41,262 nucleotides of DNA, taken from Azonexaceae bacterium. Lineage in GTDB: Bacteria; Pseudomonadota; Gammaproteobacteria; Burkholderiales; Rhodocyclaceae. Both the position numbers and the translations under genes were made by a program. The stretch spans positions 1-41,262 of the forward strand of contig SSSZ01000032.1 of NCBI GenBank assembly GCA_009469675.1, given 5' to 3'. The notes under the pieces were generated by a model. That model made no database searches, had not been told where the DNA came from, and saw only the letters and a program-made list of their open reading frames with translations. Positions 35,794 to 41,262 of this stretch are shown piece by piece (within the stretch, counting starts at the first letter, position 1; each line of letters opens with the position of its first letter).

Positions 35794-35834
35794 TGTATTT
35801 TGTATTTTGTATTACATAATCGACTGAGTATAGT
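35794..35834 (+). promoter_or_regulatory. phaB promoter with heptanucleotide tandem repeat
   Basis: TGTATTT is repeated in tandem (35794-35814, three units, last base of the third differs). TTGTAT at 35807-35812 and TATAGT at 35829-35834, 16 bp apart, form a plausible sigma-70 promoter about 93 bp before phaB. The -35 lies within the repeat. The rest of the 234-bp spacer shows the hairpin at 35712 and nothing else. Confidence 0.5.
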
Positions 35835-35926
35835 GTAACGCTGGGGTGTGGCTGCGAGCTTGGCGGGAGCCGGCAAAATTCAGTGCGGCTGGAACTCCGT
35901 TCTCGAGATCAAACAGGAGCTAGAAA

Positions 35927-36667
35927 ATGAGCAAGAAAATTGCCTACGTAACGGGCGGCATGGGCGGTATCGGCACTGCGATCTGCCAGCGGCTGGCCAA
36001 GGATGGATTCACCGTGGTGGCCGGTTGCGGTCCCAACTCGCCCCGCAAGGACAAGTGGCTGGCCGACCAGAAGGCCCTCGGCTTCGATTTCATCGCCTCC
36101 GAGGGCAACGTCGGCGACTGGGACAGCACCGTCGCCGCGTTCAACAAGGTCAAGGCCGAAGTCGGCGAAGTTGACGTCCTGGTCAACAACGCCGGCATCA
36201 CCCGCGACGGTGTCTTCCGCAAGATGTCGCCGGATGACTGGAAGGCGGTCATCGACACCAACCTCAACTCCATGTTCTTCGTCACCAAGCAGGTGGTCGA
36301 TGGCATGCTGGACCGGGGCTGGGGCCGCATCATCAACATTTCGTCGATGAACGGCCAGAAGGGGCAGTTCGGCCAGGCCAACTACTCCACCGCCAAGGCC
36401 GGCATGCACGGCTTCACCATGTCGCTGGCCCAGGAAGTCGCAAGCAAGGGCGTCACCGTGAACACGGTTTCCCCGGGCTACATCGGCACCGACATGGTTC
36501 GCGCCATCCGGGAAGACGTTTTGCAGAAGATCGTCGGCACCATTCCGGTGAAGCGCCTGGGTACGCCGGAGGAAATCGCCTCCATCGTCTCCTGGCTGGC
36601 TTCCGACGAAGGCGGTTTCGCGACCGGCGCCGACTTCTCGCTCAACGGCGGCAACCACATGGGTTGA
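35927..36667 (+). CDS. phaB: Acetoacetyl-CoA reductase PhaB
   Basis: PhaB reduces acetoacetyl-CoA to (R)-3-hydroxybutyryl-CoA with NADPH, supplying monomer for polyhydroxybutyrate. The 246 residues are closely similar to Ralstonia PhaB as I recall it: YVTGGMGGIGTAICQRLAKD cofactor site, VNNAGITRD, catalytic serine in INISSMNGQKGQ, tyrosine/lysine in YSTAKAG, and the C-terminal ADFSLNGGNHMG. CAGGAG precedes the ATG. It stands alone with its own promoter and terminator; phaA and phaC are not in the window. Confidence 0.96.
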   Translation: MSKKIAYVTGGMGGIGTAICQRLAKDGFTVVAGCGPNSPRKDKWLADQKALGFDFIASEGNVGDWDSTVAAFNKVKAEVGEVDVLVNNAGITRDGVFRKMSPDDWKAVIDTNLNSMFFVTKQVVDGMLDRGWGRIINISSMNGQKGQFGQANYSTAKAGMHGFTMSLAQEVASKGVTVNTVSPGYIGTDMVRAIREDVLQKIVGTIPVKRLGTPEEIASIVSWLASDEGGFATGADFSLNGGNHMG

Positions 36668-36709
36668 TCCGCTGCGGCGGAATTCCCGGGCTGCGGCCCG
36701 GGCAGCAAG

Positions 36710-36741
36710 AAAACAGCCGGTACGCCGGCTGTTTTCTTTTG
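36710..36741 (+). terminator. Intrinsic terminator of phaB
   Basis: The arms AAAACAGCCGG / CCGGCTGTTTT form a perfect 11-bp stem around a 4-base loop, followed by CTTTT. It lies 43 bp after the phaB stop. The remaining 135 bp before the lipoprotein gene contain no clear motif. Confidence 0.85.
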
Positions 36742-36875
36742 GCCTGCAGCCGCTTTCTCGCATCCGACCTCCCTACCCAGGCCTATCCGTTGCGGGTAAG
36801 ATGCCTCCCGTTCGGCATATCCAGCAGTGTTCTGGAGGGCCGGGCAGACAATAATCAACGATCAGGGAGAGTCAA

Positions 36876-37502
36876 ATGGAGTGTTTTTCGTCTGCCGCGT
36901 TGCGCGGCTATTGCCGTCGCCTCGCGCTGTTTGCCGGGCTGCTTGTCGCCGCACTGCTCACCGGCTGCGCCAGTTTTTACGTCGATACCGCGACCAAGGA
37001 AGTCCCCGCCGCCGATTTCACCAAGCCCGCCAACCCGCGCCCCGTCCATTTTCTGTTCGAATTCCAGACCAAGGGAGTGGCGAATTCCCGGGCGACGGAC
37101 CTTCTCAAGGGCCAGATCGTCGATCAGGTCAAGGGCGCCGGGCTCTTCGCCGCGGTCGAGGACAAGCCGGTGGCCGACGGTGCGATTCTCAGCATCAAGC
37201 TCAACAACGTTCCCCTCACCGATAACGCCTTTGGCAAGGGTTTTGTCACCGGGCTGACTTTCGGCCTGGCGGGCAACCAGGTCACCGACGGCTATGTCTG
37301 CACCGTCGAGTACCTCGGCGCCGGGGCGGCCGAACCGGTTCGCAAGACGGCCCGGCATGCTATCCACACGGTCATCGGTGCCAAGGAAGCACCGCCCAAC
37401 GCGACACCCGTGGAAGGCATCGAGGCCGCCGTGCGGACCATGACCCGTCAGATCGTCAGCAGCGCCCTCAAGGCCTTGTCCGACGATCCCGGTTTCCGCT
37501 AA
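36876..37502 (+). CDS. Lipoprotein of unknown function
   Basis: The 208-residue precursor has a basic N-terminus, a hydrophobic segment and lipobox LLTGC, predicting an acylated cysteine and an envelope location. The mature part is a mixed alpha/beta domain (VHFLFEFQTKGVANSRATDL, VADGAILSIKLNNVPL) with no catalytic motif that I recognise. It resembles hypothetical lipoproteins that assemble around membranes only in a general way. It is followed 12 bp later by a second lipoprotein and probably shares its transcript. Confidence 0.75.
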   Translation: MECFSSAALRGYCRRLALFAGLLVAALLTGCASFYVDTATKEVPAADFTKPANPRPVHFLFEFQTKGVANSRATDLLKGQIVDQVKGAGLFAAVEDKPVADGAILSIKLNNVPLTDNAFGKGFVTGLTFGLAGNQVTDGYVCTVEYLGAGAAEPVRKTARHAIHTVIGAKEAPPNATPVEGIEAAVRTMTRQIVSSALKALSDDPGFR

Positions 37503-37514
37503 GGGGAGGGGCGC

Positions 37515-38084
37515 ATGCGCACGATCATCCGCTACGCCGCGATCGGCTTCGCCGTCGCGACCTTGGCGGCCTGCGGCACCGTCCCGATGGGGGTGCCGCA
37601 GGCCAGCCTCGACAGCATCCGGCTGCTCCGCTCGGCCGGCATCGCCCCGGTTGGCGTGGGGGACTTCGCCCCGGCGCCGGAAATGGACAAGTCCCTCGAC
37701 GCCACCGCTGGCGTGCGCGCCACGACTCTGGTGGCCCCGGGCGGTTCCTTCGCCGGCTACCTCAAGGAAACCCTGGCGGCGGAGTTGCAGGGGGCCGGCC
37801 TTCTCGCTGCCGGCACCGACCGAACAATCGCGGGCTGGCTTACCGATCGCCAACTGGACGCCGCCATCGGTCGCGGTCAGGGCAGGCTGGCGGCGCGTTT
37901 TGTCGTTCGCCGGGCGGGAGTGGTGGTGTATGACCGGGAGCTTGCCGTGGCGGCGACCTGGGATTCTTCGTTTGTCGGTGCCGTCGCCATCCCCGCGGCG
38001 ATCAACGAATTCACCGCCCTCTTCCGCAAGCTCGTGCTGAAGCTGGTCAATGATCCGGAGTTTCGCACCGCCGTGGCGCCTTGA
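37515..38084 (+). CDS. Second lipoprotein of unknown function
   Basis: The 189-residue precursor carries lipobox TLAAC at about residue 20. The mature domain has a PEMDKSLDATAGVRATTLVAPGG stretch, LAAELQGAGLL, and a C-terminal basic helix; no family is recognised. GGGGAGG precedes the ATG. Both this and the preceding lipoprotein share the feature of an ordered GAGLL/GAGLF helix after a variable region, so they may be distant paralogues or partners; this is inference. A terminator follows at 38116. Confidence 0.75.
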   Translation: MRTIIRYAAIGFAVATLAACGTVPMGVPQASLDSIRLLRSAGIAPVGVGDFAPAPEMDKSLDATAGVRATTLVAPGGSFAGYLKETLAAELQGAGLLAAGTDRTIAGWLTDRQLDAAIGRGQGRLAARFVVRRAGVVVYDRELAVAATWDSSFVGAVAIPAAINEFTALFRKLVLKLVNDPEFRTAVAP

Positions 38085-38115
38085 CGGCAGTTGCCGGCCC
38101 GCCGTGGCGAGCCGC

Positions 38116-38141
38116 AAAAAGGCCGGAATTCCGGCCTTTTT
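38116..38141. terminator. Bidirectional intrinsic terminator between the lipoprotein genes and rpoH
   Basis: AAAAAGGCCGG, AATT, CCGGCCTTTTT is a perfect 26-bp palindrome with A/T-run ends on both sides, located between convergent genes, so it should work in both directions. Confidence 0.92.
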
Positions 38142-38161
38142 GCTTGGCGGCGCGGCCCTTT

Positions 38162-39022
38162 TCAGGCCGGCGCCAGGACGCCTTTCATTTTCTGCAGGGC
38201 CTTGGTTTCGATCTGGCGGATGCGTTCGGCGGAGACGCCGAATTCGTCGGCCAGATCGTGCAGGGTGGCAGCTTCGCCGTCGTGCAGCCAGCGGGCTTCG
38301 ACGATGCGCCGGCTGCGTGGGTCGAGGCTGCCCAGGGCGGTGGCGAGGCCCTGGTCCTGGAGGTGGGCGATGGCCTTGCCTTCGATGACGCGGGTCGGTT
38401 CGTAGCGGGAATCGGCCAGGTAGTCGATGGGGGCGAAAGCCTCTTCGCCGTCTTCCGGGTTGCCTTCCAGGGCGAGATCGCGGCCGCTCATGCGGGTTTC
38501 CATCTCGACCACCTCTTCCGGCTTGACGCCGAGCCGTTGGGCGACTTCGCCGGCCTGGGTGCCGGAAAGGGTGTCGACGCCTTCGTAGTCGTTCTTCAGG
38601 CTGCGCAGGTTGAAGAAAAGCTTGCGCTGGGCCTTGGTGGTGGCGACCTTGACTAGGCGCCAGTTTTTCAGGATGTACTCGTGGATCTCCGCCTTGATCC
38701 AGTGGATGGCGAAGGAAACCAGGCGCACGCCGCGATCCGGGTCATAGCGCTTGACGGCCTTCATGAGGCCGATGTTGCCTTCCTGGATGAGGTCGGCGTG
38801 GGGTAGCCCGTAACCCAGGTAGCCCCGGGCAACGGAAATCACCAGGCGGAGATGGGAGAGTACAAGCTGGCGCGCCGCTTCCACATCGCCTTCGTCATGG
38901 AAGCGCTTGGCCAGCCGGGTTTCCTCGGCCTCGGAAAGCATCGGGTAACGGTTCGCTGCCTGGACGAAGGCATCGAGGTTGCCGACGGCCGAGGGGATGG
39001 GAAGCGCCAGGGCACGGGTCAT
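38162..39022 (-). CDS. rpoH: RNA polymerase sigma-32 factor RpoH
   Basis: RpoH directs RNA polymerase to heat-shock promoters. The 286 residues include the core-binding region (LRLVISVARGYLGYGLPHADLIQEGNIGLMKAVKRYD), the DRGVRLVSFAIHWIKAEI DNA-melting region, the RpoH box QRKLFFNLR (distinctive for sigma-32), and the region-4 helix-turn-helix LHDLADEFGVSAERIRQIETKALQKMK. GGAGG precedes the ATG. A perfect CIRCE element 37 bp upstream implies repression by HrcA. Confidence 0.98.
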   Translation of the reverse strand: MTRALALPIPSAVGNLDAFVQAANRYPMLSEAEETRLAKRFHDEGDVEAARQLVLSHLRLVISVARGYLGYGLPHADLIQEGNIGLMKAVKRYDPDRGVRLVSFAIHWIKAEIHEYILKNWRLVKVATTKAQRKLFFNLRSLKNDYEGVDTLSGTQAGEVAQRLGVKPEEVVEMETRMSGRDLALEGNPEDGEEAFAPIDYLADSRYEPTRVIEGKAIAHLQDQGLATALGSLDPRSRRIVEARWLHDGEAATLHDLADEFGVSAERIRQIETKALQKMKGVLAPA

Positions 39023-39055
39023 CGCGTAATATCCTCCGGTAACGGTTTCAAGCTT

Positions 39056-39085
39056 ATTTTAGCACTCGCTGCTTAAGAGTGCTAA
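39056..39085 (-). promoter_or_regulatory. CIRCE element (HrcA operator) and overlapping promoter of rpoH
   Basis: TTAGCACTC and GAGTGCTAA are separated by exactly 9 bp at 39059-39085, the perfect CIRCE consensus. On the minus strand, TTAGCA (4 of 6 to the -35 consensus) and TAAAAT (5 of 6 to the -10), 18 bp apart, coincide with the two arms, so HrcA would cover the promoter. The start codon of rpoH lies 37 bp downstream. Confidence 0.93.
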
Positions 39086-39116
39086 CAACTCAAATGGTTT
39101 CCCGTGGCATCGCTTT

Positions 39117-39184
39117 TGTTCGTTGCCAATTAAGTCTGAGACAGTGCAATAGTCTCTGAGACAAGACAAAATAGTTTGAGACTA
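39117..39184. mobile_element. Candidate transposon end with three 20-bp-spaced repeats
   Basis: TGAGAC occurs at 39137, 39157 and 39177, an exact 20-bp period, each preceded by a similar A/T-rich half (taagtc, agtctc, atagtt). The left outer part begins TGTTCG at 39117 (TGT start as in Tn7-like ends). The pattern, including ACAAAATAGTTTGAGACT, resembles TnsB/TniA-type transposase-binding sites of Tn7-like elements. The base composition shifts here. No matching other end is in the window, so this stays a hypothesis. Confidence 0.4.
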
Positions 39185-40678
39185 GGCAGCCGCTTGCGGT
39201 AAGAAGTGTTGTTCGAATGTCTTGAGCAACGATGCATCGTTCACCGTTTTGACTGCGATGCGTAGCGCATCCCCTTCTACAACGCTGATCTCGAATTTCC
39301 TGGCATTGGCCAGCCGTGTTTTCTCGACTCGTTCGCGCGCCTGTGCGGACAATGCGCCGCTTGTCCATAGTTCAAACTTCGGTAAGGGACCTGACCAGCC
39401 CAGATTCTGGAGGTGATGCCGCACTCGAGTGATGCGTGTAGTCAGCCACAGACCGATCTCCTCGTCGTCGACCAAGGTGCCAGGAGCGATCCCCTTACAT
39501 TCAATCATCTGTGCTGTGATGCCTTCGTTTAAGTGGTAAACGTCCACCTCGGCGTTGCCATCTTCTCCCTTGCATATCTTGTTCAATTTCACCTGCCCCG
39601 CAGCATTTTTGCGCACGACTTCAGCCACTAATAATTCGAAGAAGGCTCCCCGCATGTTGCCGATTGCACCCTCCAACTTGCCTAGCTTGGAGAAGAGCTG
39701 CCCGAACTTCTCTGGATCAACTACGCCCTTTGCTGCCTCATCGAGTGTCTGAATCAATTCGCGGAAGCCGTCGGCGACGTCTTCACCAAAGAGAGATTTG
39801 GGTGTGGCTGGTATGATGCCGGCCGATCGCAGGGTTTTGAATGCTTCCGTCTCGTAGCCCTGTGCTATCAGCATGAACATGGTGCGCCCTATGTTCTTCA
39901 ACGCATCCAGTGTTCGTACTTTATGTAGGAATGGTTCTACATGCTTGAGCTGTACGTTCTCAATCAAAAGCACATCGCATACGACCCAGCCTGGCTTAAC
40001 CCCTTTGTCCTTCTGTCGATTCAATACGGACGTGAGGTAACTGGGGGCTGCCAAGTCCCAGGCAAACGTTCCCACACGAGGCATTTCCTCGCCTCGTGTC
40101 CGAACAGCATTGAAGCTCACCATAGCTAATCGTCGTAGCCATTCCCGAACACTGTCGAGCAGAATGTTTTCCGCGATGAGGCGGGGTCGGGTAGCAATAA
40201 CTAATTCATCCAAGGTTTGTTGATGACGCTCATACGTCCTCTTAGTCATCACGCTTGGCCCTAGCCCAGGTAACGTCTGCTCAACCAAAATATTCGCAGC
40301 AATCATTCGATCGAGTACCGTACGGGCCGAAATTTGTTTTTTTTGAGCAATTGGCGCACCGCTGGCGCCTAGGAAGTGGCCGAGTGGCACTACTTCTCGT
40401 GCTTGAACCGCGCCCAGAGCTCTCGCATAGGGACCGTTAGTCGCAAAAATTGCTGAGTAAAGATTTTCCCAGTAATACGGGGAGGCGTAGTCGTCTTGGT
40501 GGTATAGAAATCTCGCTTTGCGAGGGAACGGCATATGTGCCAGCCGCTTGATCTCGGGAGCTCCTCGGCTTACACGCTGGCGCGCCGCAGCCGGCGACAA
40601 CCCGCAGTGGGTCACTAGATAGTCCGTTAAATCCGTGCTCAGGCAAGGACCGAGTCTCTTGAGGATATCGACCAGCAT
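39182..40678 (-). CDS. Accessory protein with N-terminal winged-helix-like region and C-terminal PD-(D/E)XK-like nuclease core
   Basis: The predicted product has 498 residues and I recognise no family over its full length. The N-terminal part (LVDILKRLGPCLSTDLTDYL then LSPAAARQRVSR) fits a winged-helix DNA-binding domain. A long helical middle follows. The C-terminal third carries GAFFELLVAEVVRK (E348), AEVDVYHL (D379) and IECKG (E393, K395); D to ExK is 14 residues, the classic PD-(D/E)XK spacing, so DNA cleavage is a reasonable inference. I chose the ATG at 40678 because GGAG lies seven bases upstream; an ATG at 40708 would add ten residues. The gene is more A/T-rich than its neighbours and ends at the candidate transposon end. 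Confidence 0.8.
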   Translation of the reverse strand: MLVDILKRLGPCLSTDLTDYLVTHCGLSPAAARQRVSRGAPEIKRLAHMPFPRKARFLYHQDDYASPYYWENLYSAIFATNGPYARALGAVQAREVVPLGHFLGASGAPIAQKKQISARTVLDRMIAANILVEQTLPGLGPSVMTKRTYERHQQTLDELVIATRPRLIAENILLDSVREWLRRLAMVSFNAVRTRGEEMPRVGTFAWDLAAPSYLTSVLNRQKDKGVKPGWVVCDVLLIENVQLKHVEPFLHKVRTLDALKNIGRTMFMLIAQGYETEAFKTLRSAGIIPATPKSLFGEDVADGFRELIQTLDEAAKGVVDPEKFGQLFSKLGKLEGAIGNMRGAFFELLVAEVVRKNAAGQVKLNKICKGEDGNAEVDVYHLNEGITAQMIECKGIAPGTLVDDEEIGLWLTTRITRVRHHLQNLGWSGPLPKFELWTSGALSAQARERVEKTRLANARKFEISVVEGDALRIAVKTVNDASLLKTFEQHFLPQAAA

Positions 40679-40690
40679 GTACAGTCTCCG

Positions 40691-40831
40691 GGTGTCACAG
40701 AGCGCCATTTATAATATCCCACTACGTGGGAGTGCTCGTTCTTTTTGGTTGTGCAATGATTTCTTTATAAATCATTGTGTTATGCGATGAAAAGCCTTTG
40801 TTTTGAAGAGGGGTGTCACAGTGCCATGTAA
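40691..40831. repeat. Upstream region of the nuclease-like gene: direct repeats and palindromes
   Basis: GGTGTCACAG is repeated in the same orientation at 40691-40700 and 40812-40821, each followed by a GCCAT-containing stretch. Between them lie TCCCAC-TAC-GTGGGA (40717-40731, perfect 6-bp arms) and CAATGATTT-N6-AAATCATTG (40754-40777, perfect 9-bp arms). The first palindrome sits next to a TATTAT that could be the -10 of the nuclease-like gene. They may be operators. Nothing else is visible in this spacer. Confidence 0.45.
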
Positions 40832-40873
40832 CGACGATGAAGGCGGCTAGTCAAAAAATGGTGCTCTGCTGGT

Positions 40874-41117
40874 TCAAGCGGATGTTGGATGGCGCTCTAG
40901 TGGCTTCATTTTGAATGTCTTGAGCAAGGATTCGGGCAGGATATAAAGATCGCCGCGTGCTCTTGAGCAAGCGACATATAGCTTGTTTCTTGAGAGCGCG
41001 GCAAGATCTGAAAGATCGTGGTTTCCGTATTTCTTCCACGACGTGGCGTTTAGTACTACGCAGACATCCTGATAGTGGTCTTGGCCCTTTGACGCTCCCC
41101 AAGTCTGCGAATAGCAT
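40874..41117 (-). pseudogene. 3' remnant of a UvrD/Rep-type helicase gene
   Basis: About 80 codons read YSQTWGASKGQDHYQDVC, then NKLYVACSRARGDLYIL, and stop at 40874. The first block fits helicase motif Va (GASKGQ) and the second motif VI (YVACSRA), the C-terminal motifs of superfamily I helicases. The 5' part is missing: the frame runs into the left end of an IS3-family element near 41118. The fragment points in the same direction as the nuclease-like gene and lies about 200 bp upstream of it, so the two may once have been an operon. It is not translatable as a helicase now. Confidence 0.75.
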
Positions 41118-41262
41118 GGATACAGAGGCGGCCCCGGAAATTCGGACAGTAGGATAAGTGATAGCCTTGCCCACCCGAAGGCCGTGTATCGGCCAAGAGG
41201 AGCAAGAGCATGACAAGAAGGAAGCGGCGCAATCACTCGCCGGAATTCAAGGCCAAGGTGGC
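41118..41262 (+). mobile_element. IS3-family insertion sequence, left part (runs off window)
   Basis: A GC-rich leader (from about TGGATACAGAGG, with CCCCGGAAATTCGGACAG) precedes the OrfA start. The exact left boundary is estimated: it is where the helicase-like frame loses meaning and where an IS3-type terminal sequence seems to start. The second end and any target duplication are outside the window. Confidence 0.55.
41210..41262 (+). CDS. IS3-family transposase OrfA (N-terminal fragment)
   Basis: From an ATG at 41210 the first 17 residues read MTRRKRRNHSPEFKAKV, which matches the start of many IS3-family OrfA helix-turn-helix proteins. GAGGAG lies upstream (41197-41202). The gene continues past the window edge, so length and integrity cannot be judged. 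Confidence 0.88.
   Translation, partial: MTRRKRRNHSPEFKAKV

Noticed and set aside
39137-39182. CRISPR array
   Set aside because: The repeat unit is six conserved bases in a 20-bp period with three copies; CRISPR repeats are longer with unique spacers of 30 or more bp and no cas gene is near.
39182-41117. Gabija or Shedu defence system
   Set aside because: No GajA-type OLD nuclease with an ATPase domain and no Shedu-type architecture is seen; the helicase is only a fragment, so neither name is justified.
40851-41216. Alternative open frame over the helicase remnant
   Set aside because: Only the frame ending at 40874 keeps helicase motifs Va and VI; the other frame shows no motif and crosses the insertion sequence boundary.

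Overview
The window is GC-rich chromosomal DNA with tightly packed, often overlapping genes. Most of it is housekeeping. The combination of a caa3-like cytochrome oxidase cluster (ctaC-ctaD-ctaG-ctaE-surf1-ctaA-ctaB), a Ralstonia-like PhaB, a CIRCE element at rpoH, a DUF3426 zinc-ribbon protein next to prmA/accBC, and a waaA/waaC LPS-core cluster points to a betaproteobacterium, probably of the order Rhodocyclales. That placement is inferred from gene content and protein similarity recalled by eye; no database search was made.

Layout. 1-3.1 kb: the 5' part of uppP and a YkgJ-type cysteine-cluster gene (minus), then ilvA and a DUF3334-like gene (plus), closed by a MITE-like inverted-repeat element and a terminator. 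3.1-6.7 kb: thiC behind a TPP riboswitch (minus), divergent from an exported alpha-carbonic anhydrase with an extra N-terminal domain. 6.7-9.8 kb: a TetR regulator whose start codon lies inside a long palindrome, followed by a pcm-like/rhodanese/tolC run. 9.7-16.6 kb: envelope genes, with waaA-waaC (minus) and a family 2 glycosyltransferase, a UDP-glucuronate-4-epimerase-like gene, glmS and apaH (plus). 16.4-25.3 kb: a long minus-strand run (nucleotidyltransferase-like, tlpA, aroQ, accB, accC, prmA, DUF3426, pfkB-type kinase, slyB-like, olsB-like, olsA-like), whose last two genes fit ornithine-lipid synthesis. 25.4-35.7 kb: mpl (plus), then the complete cytochrome c oxidase and heme A assembly cluster (minus) with a DUF2909 gene on the opposite strand inside it, and a Sco gene divergent from the cluster. 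35.7-39.1 kb: phaB, two lipoproteins, and rpoH with a perfect CIRCE.

From about 39.1 kb the character changes. The DNA is visibly richer in A+T and the genes are accessory. Three repeats with an exact 20-bp period resemble the outer transposase-binding sites of a TnsB/TniA-type transposon end. They are followed by an intact 498-codon gene with an N-terminal winged-helix-like region and a C-terminal PD-(D/E)XK-like nuclease core, a promoter region rich in palindromes, the 3' remnant of a UvrD/Rep-type helicase, and the left part of an IS3-family element running off the window. This truncated nuclease/helicase island is the best candidate for something undescribed.

Other points for a second look: a hairpin that would bury the ribosome-binding site of the olsB-like gene, a duplicated accC 5' end, a 44-codon reading frame fitting exactly between glmS and apaH, a heptanucleotide tandem repeat in the phaB promoter region, and the overlapping start codons of surf1 and the DUF2909 gene. 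No tRNA, rRNA or CRISPR array was seen. No stretch longer than about 300 bases lacks a gene or gene remnant.
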